This document shows positions 10,276-18,821 of a stretch of 64,000 nucleotides of DNA, piece by piece. Below the pieces are notes generated by a model that made no database searches, was not told where the DNA came from, and saw only the letters and a program-made list of their open reading frames with translations. The translations under genes were made by a program, and so were the position numbers. The stretch comes from Cyanobacteria bacterium FACHB-502. Its GTDB lineage: Bacteria > Cyanobacteriota > Cyanobacteriia > Elainellales > Elainellaceae. How positions within the stretch are numbered: position 1 is the first letter of the stretch; every line of letters begins with the position of its first letter. The stretch covers positions 806,001 to 870,000 of the forward strand of contig JACJNZ010000039.1 of assembly GCA_014695325.1 (NCBI GenBank), read 5' to 3'.

Positions 10276-10914
10276 CTAGCTCTGCTTTTGAACCTGATTA
10301 AATTCAAGCTCGACGGGCGTATCTCGACCAAAAATCGATAGCAACGCCTTCAGCTTGCTGCGCTCTGGAGTCACCTCAATCACTTCGCCCTCAAAGTCCT
10401 TAAATGGACCTGATAGCACCACGATTTTGTCACCCGTTGCCATATCAATCTTGACAACTGGCTTTTGCTCCTGCGCCTGCTTAAAGATCCGTTCGACCTC
10501 TGCTGCACCAAGCGGCAAAGGTTTCACATGACCTCTTCCCCGCCCGTATCGTCGCTTTTGCTCTGCGCCCACAAAGTTAATTACGTTTGGCGTATTTTTG
10601 ACAACCTGCCAAGTGTCGTCATCCATAACCATTTTAATTAGCACGTAGCCTGGAAAAACCTTTTCAGCTCCTTCCTTCGGCTTGCCTGCTTTCGTGGGCT
10701 TGAGGATTGGCGTTTGGGGAATCTCGATTTGCAGGATGCGATTCGCAACATCCAGGGTTTCGATTCGCTGCTCTAGATTGAGCTTGACGCGATTTTCGCA
10801 CCCCGACGCAACCTGCACGGCAAACCAGCGAGGTGTCCCTTGGGGAGTGGACTCATCTTCTGTGTCCTCGCTTTGCTGTAAAAGATTATCAGCTTCGTCA
10901 GATGAAAGAGCCAT
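10276..10914 (-). CDS. nusG: Transcription elongation/antitermination factor NusG
   Basis: Binds RNA polymerase and modulates elongation, pausing and Rho termination. A 30-residue acidic leader (EADNLLQQSEDTEDES), common in cyanobacterial NusG, precedes the NGN domain (RWFAVQVASGCENRVKLNL and PGYVLIKM). The C-terminal KOW domain contains GPFKDFEGEV. The ATG overlaps the secE stop by one base (TAATG), indicating translational coupling. Confidence 0.97.
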   Translation of the reverse strand: MALSSDEADNLLQQSEDTEDESTPQGTPRWFAVQVASGCENRVKLNLEQRIETLDVANRILQIEIPQTPILKPTKAGKPKEGAEKVFPGYVLIKMVMDDDTWQVVKNTPNVINFVGAEQKRRYGRGRGHVKPLPLGAAEVERIFKQAQEQKPVVKIDMATGDKIVVLSGPFKDFEGEVIEVTPERSKLKALLSIFGRDTPVELEFNQVQKQS

Positions 10915-11219
10915 TAGAACACCTGGCTAGCAGCCCAGCCAAATAATTGATCAACAAAATAGATCAGCGTTGCAGAGAGCGTGACCATCAAAATGACTGC
11001 GACCGACTCACTAATGAGCTGCTGGCGTGAGGGCCATACAACCTTATCTAATTCTTCTCTTGTCCCTTTAACAAACTCAACGGGATCAAATCCTGCTTTT
11101 CCCGTCTCCGCTTTCCTGACTTCTTTAGACTCTTTAGCAGCGTCTTTAGAGTCTTTTGACATTTTTTGAGCCTTAGCTTCTGTCTCGTCTTTCTTTGCCA
11201 CAGCCCTTTGTCGCCTCAT
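10914..11219 (-). CDS. secE: Preprotein translocase subunit SecE
   Basis: Essential small subunit of the SecYEG channel in the plasma and thylakoid membranes. The C-terminal part has the family motif EELDKVVWPSRQQL and one membrane helix (SVAVILMVTLSATLIYFVDQ). About 45 charged, Lys/Glu-rich residues precede it. Start sites at ATG 11219, GTG 11201 or the internal Met 20 are all possible; the longest is listed. It is coupled to nusG. Confidence 0.93.
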   Translation of the reverse strand: MRRQRAVAKKDETEAKAQKMSKDSKDAAKESKEVRKAETGKAGFDPVEFVKGTREELDKVVWPSRQQLISESVAVILMVTLSATLIYFVDQLFGWAASQVF

Positions 11220-11301
11220 TCAAAAGGGTTCATTTCCTGCTTTTCAGCGAATCCTTAACCTTCATCAATTGAAAGAAATCAACTGAAAGAAATAGAACCA
11301 G

Positions 11302-11374
11302 CGCGCCCTGGAGGACTCGAACCCCCGACATCAGGTTTTGGAGACCTGCGTTCTACCAACTGAACTAAGGACGC
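11302..11374 (-). tRNA. trnW: tRNA-Trp (CCA)
   Basis: The minus strand folds into a full cloverleaf. The acceptor is GCGTCCT/AGGGCGC with one G:U pair, and the anticodon loop TCTCCAAAA reads CCA. The T arm is GGGGGTTCGAGTCCTCC and the discriminator is G. The 3' CCA is not encoded. It sits between rplS and secE, a conserved bacterial position. Confidence 0.97.
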
Positions 11375-11543
11375 ACGCGGTTAAGGTTGATTTGGGAATG
11401 CCTTTCCTAGTCTAGCAGCAAAGAGCGATTGGTAACTAGCTTGTCAGAAATCTAACGGGGGAGTGCAAACTGCATTTTTCCTGCAACTTTCTGCAAACTG
11501 GGCGAGCCACCAATCACAAATGCTTGCGATCGCAGAAACTCGA

Positions 11544-11909
11544 CTATTCCAGAGGGCGATCGAACCGCTGCTTGAGGCGAGTGGCTTTACCCACCCGTTC
11601 ACGCAAGTAGTACAACTTTGCCCGCCGGGCTTTACCGCGACGTATGATCTTAATGTTGGCAACTCGCGGTGAGTGGAGCAGAAAAACCCGCTCTACGCCA
11701 ACGCCCTGAAAAATGCGACGCACGGTAATCGTGTGGTTGATCCCGCCCCGACGGATGGCAATGACTGTACCTTCGTAGGGCTGAACCCGCTCTTTGCCGC
11801 CTTCTTGAATTCGTACTCCGATCCGAACTGTGTCCCCAACATGGATGGTGGGGAGATCTTGCTTTAAGTGTTCCGCTTCAATCGAGCGGATAATCTCCTG
11901 CGCGTTCAT
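11544..11909 (-). CDS. rplS: 50S ribosomal protein L19
   Basis: Located at the subunit interface of the ribosome. The likely start is the ATG at 11909 ([17 protein letters not shown]), the family's normal N-terminus. The frame extends 11 codons upstream to 11942 without matching known L19 sequence. The core [24 protein letters not shown] and the basic C-terminus ([25 protein letters not shown]) are intact, giving 121 residues. It leads the rplS-tRNA-Trp-secE-nusG-rplKAJL block. Confidence 0.95.
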   Translation of the reverse strand: MNAQEIIRSIEAEHLKQDLPTIHVGDTVRIGVRIQEGGKERVQPYEGTVIAIRRGGINHTITVRRIFQGVGVERVFLLHSPRVANIKIIRRGKARRAKLYYLRERVGKATRLKQRFDRPLE

Positions 11910-12072
11910 CAGACCCCAGCAAAACTCACAATTGCTTATCATAGCCTGGAGAGAGGGAAAAGTCTAGGGATTGGTTTACGAGTGGGGAGTGTTTTGCGAA
12001 TGAGGAACGGTTTGCCTACGGGGGGCCGGGTGAAAGGGTGAAATTGGGGGGAGGGTTGGGACGACTTTTACA

Positions 12073-13068
12073 ATGGGAAACGATTCGGGGATGGTTGAGA
12101 TGGAACGATCAGTAATGCTGTCTAGTTTTGAGCCGCTTTTAGGGCAGCCTCAGGCGATCGAGCTTCTTACTCGTGCAGTGACTCAGGGGCGGATTGCGCC
12201 TGCCTATTTATTTGCTGGGGCTGCGGGAGTGGGGCGGAGTTTGGCAGCAAGCTGCTTTGCAGAGCTGTTACTGGCGCGTCAGCCATTAGAGCCGATTTCT
12301 GAGGGATTGAGGCAGCGAATTCGTCAGCGCAATCATCCTGATTTGCTGTGGGTGGAGCCAACTTATTTGCATCAGGGAAAGTTTCTTTCTGCGGCTGAGG
12401 CGGTGGAGTTGGGGATTAAACGTCGATCGCTGCCTGAAATTCGGCTGGAGCAGATTCGGGAGGTTGCTCGGTTTTTGAGTCGTGCGCCGCTAGAGGCTCG
12501 TCGATCGGTGATTGTGCTAGAGCAGGCAGACCGTATGGCAGAAGCCGCTGCAAATGGACTGTTAAAGACGCTGGAGGAACCAGGACAGGCAACGCTGATT
12601 TTGATTGCGCCCAGCCCAGAGTCCTTATTACCCACCTTAGTGTCTCGCTGTCAGCGAGTTCCGTTTTATCGACTGGACAGGGAGACGATCGCGCAAATTC
12701 TGACGCAGGTAGGACAAGGGGAAATCTTGAACCATCCCGAAATTTTGACGCTGGCGCAGGGGAGCCCGGGGGAGGCGATCGTTCACTGGCAGCAGCTTCA
12801 GACCGTTTCGATCGAGCTACTTCATGCTGCAACGGCTATTCCTGTCAGTCTCAAAGATGCCCTTGATCTTGCACGTCAGATTGTTCGCAGCCTGGATGGC
12901 GAAACTCAGCTTTGGCTGGTGGACTATTTGCAGCAGCATTACTGGCAACAGCAACAGCCCTACTATTTGTCTCTGCTAGAAAACACCCGCCGAATGCTAT
13001 TGCAGTATGTGCAGCCTCAGCTGGTGTGGGAGGTAACACTAATGAAAATGCAGGAATTTGCTGGCTGA
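12073..13068 (+). CDS. holB: DNA polymerase III delta' subunit
   Basis: Clamp-loader subunit that helps place the beta clamp on DNA. An AAA+ fold begins at about residue 18 (FEPLLGQPQAIELL). The P-loop reads GAAGVGRS, with Arg in place of the usual Lys; delta' is normally a non-hydrolysing clamp-loader subunit. Other family marks are the NGLLKTLEEPG segment and the SRCQRVPF sensor region. The Met at 12115 (MLSSFEPLL) is a plausible alternative start. Convergent with the CYTH gene. Confidence 0.88.
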   Translation: MGNDSGMVEMERSVMLSSFEPLLGQPQAIELLTRAVTQGRIAPAYLFAGAAGVGRSLAASCFAELLLARQPLEPISEGLRQRIRQRNHPDLLWVEPTYLHQGKFLSAAEAVELGIKRRSLPEIRLEQIREVARFLSRAPLEARRSVIVLEQADRMAEAAANGLLKTLEEPGQATLILIAPSPESLLPTLVSRCQRVPFYRLDRETIAQILTQVGQGEILNHPEILTLAQGSPGEAIVHWQQLQTVSIELLHAATAIPVSLKDALDLARQIVRSLDGETQLWLVDYLQQHYWQQQQPYYLSLLENTRRMLLQYVQPQLVWEVTLMKMQEFAG

Positions 13069-13078
13069 GAACCTGAAA

Positions 13079-13555
13079 TCAAGAAGAAATTCCCCAGGTT
13101 TGGTAGGGGTGCTTTGACAGATAAGCGTTATAGTAGCGCGGGTCTTGCGTCACTTCTTCGCGAATCCAATCAGGAAGCTGTAGGGGGTAATCAGCGTTGG
13201 GGAGTTCGACTTCTGCCATGATGAGTCCCTGATTTTCGCCGTGGAATTCATCAATTTCCCAGACTAGGTCGCCGCTCGCCAGACAATGCCGCACCTTCTC
13301 AATTTGGGGGCGATCGCAGAGCGTATCGAGCAACTCAGTTGCATCAGTGACTGGGATGGGATATTCATATTCAGCGCGACCGATGCCAACTGACTCACCC
13401 TTGATCGTAATGTAAGCCTGCTCCCCGGCGATTCGCACCCGAACGACGCGCTCTTTCGTCGCTAAAATATAGCCCTGACGGTAGGGGGTCGCAGTAGCCT
13501 TTGATCGCCAGCTATCACCCTGCACTAAAAACTTTCGCTCAATCTCGATACCCAT
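13079..13555 (-). CDS. CYTH domain protein (triphosphate tunnel metalloenzyme)
   Basis: A compact 158-residue CYTH protein. The EIERK signature (E4, E6, K8) opens the first strand and alternating charged beta strands follow, with EIDEF and AEVELP typical of the tunnel. Relatives are adenylate cyclase IV, thiamine triphosphatase and inorganic triphosphatase. For stand-alone bacterial members an inorganic triphosphatase activity is most likely. Its start lies back to back with the next gene on the other strand. Confidence 0.88.
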   Translation of the reverse strand: MGIEIERKFLVQGDSWRSKATATPYRQGYILATKERVVRVRIAGEQAYITIKGESVGIGRAEYEYPIPVTDATELLDTLCDRPQIEKVRHCLASGDLVWEIDEFHGENQGLIMAEVELPNADYPLQLPDWIREEVTQDPRYYNAYLSKHPYQTWGISS

Positions 13556-13557
13556 GA

Positions 13558-14238
13558 TTGCTGTTTTCCTTTGGTGCGCTCAATGGTTCAGAAATCGTGC
13601 TTGCTGAACCGACGACAACCCTGACGGACTACGCGATCGCGCTAGAGTCTACGCTTTTAGCAGTTGCCCTACTGGGGCAGAACAAGATACAGCACGACAA
13701 ACTGGGTTTGCAACGATCGCGCTTTTTCTGGGGGATTGCGTTTGGCTGGGTTGCGATCGCGGCGGCGGCAGGGGGAACCTGTCACGGTTTTGCCCCAATT
13801 TTAACGCTATCGCTTTTGAATCGCCTGTGGACGTTGACGGGTTATGCGATCGGCTGCGCTAGTTTTTTTATGCTGCTGGGGGCAACTTTCAGTACATTCG
13901 CGGGATGGATTCGTTGGGTGGCAATTGTGGCAATCGGCGGTAAGTCAGCTCTATATCTGGCGCAGGTGGGACAGTATCAGCAATTTGTGCCGATGGCGAT
14001 CGATTATGGGTCAGCAATGCTCGTGGTGGTGCTGCTGCAATGGGTGCAGCTTCAACGTCAGCGCAGGAGTGCAATCTGGATTAATGCTGGAATTGGCGTT
14101 TCCATGATTGCGATCGGGATTCAGGCAACGCGGATTTCAATTGCACCTTCCTTCAATCACAATGATTTGTATCATCTGGTGCAAATGGTGGCTTTGTACC
14201 TGCTGTATTGGGGCGCGAGGATTTTGAAGGATCGCTAG
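13558..14238 (+). CDS. Polytopic membrane protein (DUF6962-like)
   Basis: A membrane protein of up to 226 residues with about seven hydrophobic segments. The C-terminal FNHNDLYHLVQMVALYLLYWGAR resembles the conserved end of DUF6962 proteins and carries possible metal-binding His residues. Function unknown. A stop codon (TGA at 13555) lies immediately upstream and no ATG is near. The start must be TTG 13558, CTG 13561 or GTG 13597, none with a clear ribosome-binding site. Confidence 0.65.
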   Translation: MLFSFGALNGSEIVLAEPTTTLTDYAIALESTLLAVALLGQNKIQHDKLGLQRSRFFWGIAFGWVAIAAAAGGTCHGFAPILTLSLLNRLWTLTGYAIGCASFFMLLGATFSTFAGWIRWVAIVAIGGKSALYLAQVGQYQQFVPMAIDYGSAMLVVVLLQWVQLQRQRRSAIWINAGIGVSMIAIGIQATRISIAPSFNHNDLYHLVQMVALYLLYWGARILKDR

Positions 14239-14472
14239 TCGATCGCTCAATGCTGCTCACTCACTGACCGTTTGAGCAAAGTTCAATTTTCTAAAGTTCA
14301 ATCTTCTACAGACTCCCGTACAAACTCCTCCAATTCCCCTTAAGGCAAAATCAGCGACGCGACTCTTCCTATCAGTCTTTACAATAGGAAAATGGACTTG
14401 CGGCAATTGTGCTGCTGATAATTGCCCTTTGTGGTTAGAGCCTAGTTCTTAAAGCCCTGGTTGTTGAAGCCT

Positions 14473-15945
14473 ATGTTTGAAGCGTTATCCGATCGTCTGG
14501 ATGCTGCCTGGAAAAAGCTCCGGGGGCAGGACAAAATTTCTGAGTCGAATATTCAGGATGCTCTGCGAGAAGTGCGGCGTGCCCTGCTGGAGGCAGACGT
14601 AAACCTTCAGGTGGTGAAGGATTTTGTCGCAGACGTGCAGACAAAGGCACTGGGCGCGGAAGTCATCGCGGGCGTGAATCCAGGTCAGCAGTTTATCAAG
14701 ATTGTTTACGACGAACTCGCTGGCTTGATGGGCGAAACGAACGTTCCTCTGGCAGAAGCCGATACCGCTCCGACGATCGTGCTTATGGCAGGTCTTCAGG
14801 GAACGGGTAAAACGACGGCTTCGGCAAAGCTGGCTCTGCACCTTCGCAAGCAAAATCGCAGCACAATGCTGGTAGCAACTGACGTTTACCGTCCTGCGGC
14901 AATCGACCAGCTCATCACGCTGGGTAAGCAGATTAATGTACCCGTGTTTGATCTGGGCAAAGATGCAAACCCGGTTGAGATTGCGCGGCAGGGCGTTGAA
15001 AAAGCGAAGGCAGACGGCGTTGATACGGTGATTATCGACACGGCGGGTCGCTTGCAGATTGACCAGTCGATGATGGCAGAGCTGGCACAGATCAAGGACA
15101 CCGTGAAGCCTCACGAAGTGCTGCTGGTCGTGGACGCGATGACCGGACAGGAAGCTGCCAACCTGACGCGCACCTTTCACGAGCAGATTGGGGTTACAGG
15201 CGCGATTTTGACCAAGATGGACGGCGATACGCGAGGTGGGGCAGCCCTGTCGGTGCGGCGCATTTCCGGTCAGCCGATTAAATTTATTGGCGTGGGAGAG
15301 AAGGTCGAGGCACTTCAGCCCTTTTATCCCGATCGCATGGCGCAGCGAATCCTGGGCATGGGCGACGTGCTGACGCTGGTAGAAAAAGCACAGGAAGAAG
15401 TTGATCTGGTAGAAGCAGAAAAGCTTCAGGAAAAAATTCTTACTGCCAAGTTTGACTTCACCGACTTTTTGAAGCAGACTCGCCTGATGAAAAACATGGG
15501 CTCGCTGGCAGGCATCGTCAAGCTGATTCCGGGAATGGGCAAGCAAATTTCCGAAGACCAGCTCCGCCAGGGCGAAGAACAGCTCAAGCGGGTGGAGGCA
15601 ATGATTAGCTCCATGACGATCGAAGAACGGCGCGACCCGGAACTGCTAGCAGGTTCTCCCAGCCGTCGGCGGCGAATTGCGAAAGGGGCAGGCTACAAAG
15701 TCGAAGATGTGAGCAAGCTAATCAGCGATTTCCAGAAAATGCGGATGCTGATGCAGCAAATGGGTCAGGGCAACTTCCCCGGAATGGGAATGCCAGGCAT
15801 GGGCGGAATGGGGGGTCTTTTTGGCGGCGCACCTGCGGGCAACCCAGGCAATGCACCCCCTCCAGGCTGGCGCGGCTATCCGAGTGGGGCATCGGGTAAG
15901 AAGAAGAAAAAAGAGAAGAAGCGCAAAGGATTTGGCTCTTTGTAG
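14473..15945 (+). CDS. ffh: Signal recognition particle protein Ffh (SRP54)
   Basis: GTPase that binds signal sequences and SRP RNA and delivers nascent membrane proteins to the translocon. The ATG at 14473 gives the family start MFEALSDRLDAAWKKLRGQ; a TTG four codons earlier is in frame. The N domain is followed by the G domain with GLQGTGKTT (107-115), DTAGRLQ and TKMDGDTRGG. The methionine-rich M domain ends in a Gly/Met stretch and a Lys-rich tail. At 490 residues it is full length. Confidence 0.97.
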   Translation: MFEALSDRLDAAWKKLRGQDKISESNIQDALREVRRALLEADVNLQVVKDFVADVQTKALGAEVIAGVNPGQQFIKIVYDELAGLMGETNVPLAEADTAPTIVLMAGLQGTGKTTASAKLALHLRKQNRSTMLVATDVYRPAAIDQLITLGKQINVPVFDLGKDANPVEIARQGVEKAKADGVDTVIIDTAGRLQIDQSMMAELAQIKDTVKPHEVLLVVDAMTGQEAANLTRTFHEQIGVTGAILTKMDGDTRGGAALSVRRISGQPIKFIGVGEKVEALQPFYPDRMAQRILGMGDVLTLVEKAQEEVDLVEAEKLQEKILTAKFDFTDFLKQTRLMKNMGSLAGIVKLIPGMGKQISEDQLRQGEEQLKRVEAMISSMTIEERRDPELLAGSPSRRRRIAKGAGYKVEDVSKLISDFQKMRMLMQQMGQGNFPGMGMPGMGGMGGLFGGAPAGNPGNAPPPGWRGYPSGASGKKKKKEKKRKGFGSL

Positions 15946-16247
15946 GCGGGCTGTGGGCAGACTGTAAGCGGACTGTGGGCAGACCCTAAGTAGACACTAA
16001 ACAGACTGTAGCAAGGTGTAAATTCCTGAATATCAGAAGAACATCTCGTGATAGGCTCATAGCTGGAGGGTTAATTGCACCCGATGTCTTGTGCCTTCCG
16101 CAGAAGGCAATATCACAAGGGACACCATAATATTTTGTTTGTTTTTTCCCTGAACTGACTTCACGAAGATTCGTTTCATGGGTTCATTCAGGTCGTCATT
16201 GTCTGCAATAAAACTGAATTAAGGTATCACCAGGAGCGATCGGAGAT
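15946..16247. other. Intergenic region after ffh with repeat and hairpin
   Basis: No gene seen. Just after ffh a direct repeat occurs (GCGGGCTGTGGGCAGAC at about 15947 and GCGGACTGTGGGCAGAC at about 15969). At 16088-16119 a two-part hairpin forms, with outer arms CTTGTG/CACAAG and inner arms GCCTTC/GAAGGC around CGCA. It lies in the 5' region of the next gene and could be a leader structure. Confidence 0.4.
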
Positions 16248-16802
16248 ATGGGCGTCATTGGTAAATTAATCGGCGGAATCTTCGCTTTCTTAGGCGGCAT
16301 TTTTAAGAGCGTGGGCAAGATTGTAGGCGGGGGCAAATCTGGCTATTACATGGAGGCAGAACCCCTCTCGGCAGGGGCATCGGCTGAGCCTGCAAAGCAA
16401 GGAGCAGCAAAGCCTGAACCCACCAAAGCTCCGGCAAAAGTCGAAGCAGCAAAAGCAGAAGCGACAAAGGCAGCAACAAAGGTAGAGGCAAAGGCAGCAA
16501 CTGCGGTTCAAGGGGCTCCGGCAAAGGGTAATCTTGCTCCGGCTCCGCTTGAAACCGTCAAAGCGGCGATCACAGAGGCTCCGGCAAACGGCTCGGCTCC
16601 AGCAAACGGCAAGACGAACGGTAAAAAGTCGCGCAAGGCGGAAGCCGCAAGCCTGCCTGAGCCAGTCAAAACGGCTGCGACCGAACCTAAAACGGATCAA
16701 ACCTTTGCCCCTAACTATCTGATTCAAACGAGCGGCAGTCGTCGTCGTCCGGGTCCGAGCATGGACTATTTCCGCAATATTGCCAAGCAGGTTAAGAACT
16801 AA
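16248..16802 (+). CDS. Cyanobacterial protein with amphipathic N-terminus and Ala/Lys/Pro-rich linker
   Basis: Not assigned to a named family. The 184 residues have three parts. First is a Gly-spaced hydrophobic helix (MGVIGKLIGGIFAFLGGIFK and on to about residue 28) that looks membrane-associating rather than a cleaved signal. Then comes a 110-residue disordered linker of AKVEA/ATKAA-type repeats. Last is a C-terminal motif (NYLIQT, SGSRRRPGPSMDYFRNIAKQVK) that I recall from other cyanobacterial hypotheticals. The ATG follows GGAG. A strong terminator ends the transcript. Confidence 0.7.
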   Translation: MGVIGKLIGGIFAFLGGIFKSVGKIVGGGKSGYYMEAEPLSAGASAEPAKQGAAKPEPTKAPAKVEAAKAEATKAATKVEAKAATAVQGAPAKGNLAPAPLETVKAAITEAPANGSAPANGKTNGKKSRKAEAASLPEPVKTAATEPKTDQTFAPNYLIQTSGSRRRPGPSMDYFRNIAKQVKN

Positions 16803-16861
16803 GCGATCGAGTCAGCTTCGCCGTTCTGAAGTGATCTTGATCTGATTTATCTGATAGGCAG

Positions 16862-16889
16862 CAAGGGGCGATTGTCCCTTGTTTTTTTT
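16862..16889 (+). terminator. Intrinsic terminator of the Ala/Lys-rich protein gene
   Basis: CAAGGG, an 8-base loop and CCCTTG are followed by eight T. Confidence 0.85.
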
Positions 16890-17013
16890 GGGCTTGTTTC
16901 TTGTTTAGGAATGAAACGCGATTTTCAAAGTAGGTCGATTGCTAAGGGGGCAAAGCTTCCCCCATTGCTGACTACAAAGCTGACTACAAACTCGCAAAAG
17001 AGGGAAACAGGAT

Positions 17014-18636
17014 TCACGAAGCGGGAGCCAGGGCAAGTGCCTGTTCGAGTTGTCTCAGTCGCTCTGCTTCTTTGTTATAGACGAGCGGATAGAGACGGGG
17101 AAGTTTGCCAGTTTCAATCAAAACCGATCGCACTTCTGAGTTTGTGATTTGTGCTAGCGTCCGTTTAGATAGAAGGGCGAGCGTTGCCGCAATGCCGATC
17201 GCCTGACCGACACCCGCATTAAATTCGACAATGCGCCCTGCTGAGCTTGCCAGTCCCACAAATCCAGAAGCCGGACTGACGACGGCTAAGTTAGGCACAC
17301 TTTTAGCGATCGCATGACGCATTCCCACATTGAATAGCGGCTGCTGAAAGTGAAGTTGCTGACTGCCCTTCTCCAGCAGGTAATCCTTCAATCCCACTCC
17401 TTTTTCCTGGGCGCGCGCCTTCAGTCCATCAATGCCGCCGCGAATATCAAAGTGGTAGCCAAAGGTTCCCAGAGCTTCTGCGGTGGGAATGCCGCCCACA
17501 AGCATCTGAGTGCCGCTCAGGGGCTGGACGGCATCGGTAATATTGCCTGCGTGACGAATATAGAGTTCAGGCATCGATCGCACTTGCGTTGCTCCCAGGC
17601 TTCTAAACCAGCGATCGATAAACGTCATTTCCTGTAGCATAGCGGGGGTCGGTTTCGCGCCCGATCGCGCCAGATTCTCAGCTTCGGCCGCTGTCACCCA
17701 AAACAGCAGCGCGTTCCAGACGAGCCGATCATTGGGCATCCGCGCAACGTTGGCATTGTCGAGAATGGAGAAACTTTCCTTTAGCGATAGCTTAGTACCG
17801 CGATAGGCATGGTAGGCGATCGAGAGGGCCTTGGTCGGGATGTCAATATAATCTGAACCGATCCACATCGATTTCGGTTTGCCAAACTGATCGACCAGTT
17901 CTAGCCGCAGCAGGTTTGCGAGCGCTGAATCGCCGTCGGTTGCGGCATTGAGATAGCGTTGTGCCTCGGTATCCGATGGATTGCTGAATCGCTTGATATA
18001 TTCCAGCTCGATTTGCTTCAGGGTAGACGGGCTTAGCCCCTCGGTTTCAAACACGAGCGAAACTGATAGCTCCGACTCGGGTAAGCCCAACGTGCCGAAT
18101 CCGGGCAGCTTTGGCACTCCTGCTGCCTGCGCTAGCTCTGCGTTGACCGTGGAATCGATAAAATACTGAGCAACATACACTTCGCCGTTCTGAGCCCGAA
18201 TGCCGCGCAGCCGTGAACCTTCTTTAGTGACTGACTCGATCGCCACCCCGCTGAGAATATCCACCCCGGCTTCGCGCAGCATTTGCCGCAGCACTGCATC
18301 TGCCCGCCACCTATCTAGCGCGACTTTGTCTACCCCAGTTTTGTTTAAAAACTCTTTGTATAAGGCAGGCGGCTCTCCAAAATCAGGCAGGTTCAGGTAA
18401 TTACGCAGGCTGAGTGGAATCTGACTGCGATCGAGATAAGCCAGCCCGCCCCTAACCAGATGTCCGCCGATGCCCTGCTTCGAGTTACCCTTCAACATCA
18501 GCAGAGAGCGCGGGAAATTACCGATGCGTCGCCGATATTCTCTTGCGGCTGCAATCAATGCCAGAATACCGGGAATTTCGTCGCCAAAACCGATGAAATC
18601 ATAGGTGCGGATTACGGAAGGGGTTCCAGAGGTCAT
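17014..18636 (-). CDS. FAD-dependent oxidoreductase (FAD_oxidored-like)
   Basis: A 540-residue flavoprotein of the PF12831 type. The N-terminal nucleotide-binding turn is unusual: YDFIGFGDEIPGILALIAAAREYRR sits where a GGTPxGIAAA motif is expected, so the glycine pattern is partly lost. The downstream ESVTKEGSRLRGI strand, the YFIDSTVNAELAQAAGV segment (normally DATGDADLAALAG) and a C-terminal GVGQAIGIAATLAL helix fit the family. The substrate is unknown. It is monocistronic, opposite to its neighbours. Confidence 0.75.
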   Translation of the reverse strand: MTSGTPSVIRTYDFIGFGDEIPGILALIAAAREYRRRIGNFPRSLLMLKGNSKQGIGGHLVRGGLAYLDRSQIPLSLRNYLNLPDFGEPPALYKEFLNKTGVDKVALDRWRADAVLRQMLREAGVDILSGVAIESVTKEGSRLRGIRAQNGEVYVAQYFIDSTVNAELAQAAGVPKLPGFGTLGLPESELSVSLVFETEGLSPSTLKQIELEYIKRFSNPSDTEAQRYLNAATDGDSALANLLRLELVDQFGKPKSMWIGSDYIDIPTKALSIAYHAYRGTKLSLKESFSILDNANVARMPNDRLVWNALLFWVTAAEAENLARSGAKPTPAMLQEMTFIDRWFRSLGATQVRSMPELYIRHAGNITDAVQPLSGTQMLVGGIPTAEALGTFGYHFDIRGGIDGLKARAQEKGVGLKDYLLEKGSQQLHFQQPLFNVGMRHAIAKSVPNLAVVSPASGFVGLASSAGRIVEFNAGVGQAIGIAATLALLSKRTLAQITNSEVRSVLIETGKLPRLYPLVYNKEAERLRQLEQALALAPAS

Positions 18637-18821
18637 AGTTACGGTCTTTAATGGGATAGGAAAAGAAACGCATCGTTCTGCAGATTCTACGGATTTTGAC
18701 GCACTTACTCAGGCACACCCTAACTTAAGCGATCGGTCAAACCTGCAGAATTTTTAGAAATCGTGATTTTATTTGGCATTGCTCAAATTTGGCTTAAACA
18801 AATTTAGGTGTAAAGGAATCT

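Noticed and set aside
14485-15546. 353-codon minus-strand frame antisense to ffh
   Set aside because: Cys/His/Leu-rich translation with no domain. It overlaps a certain gene, and long antisense frames are common in this codon usage.
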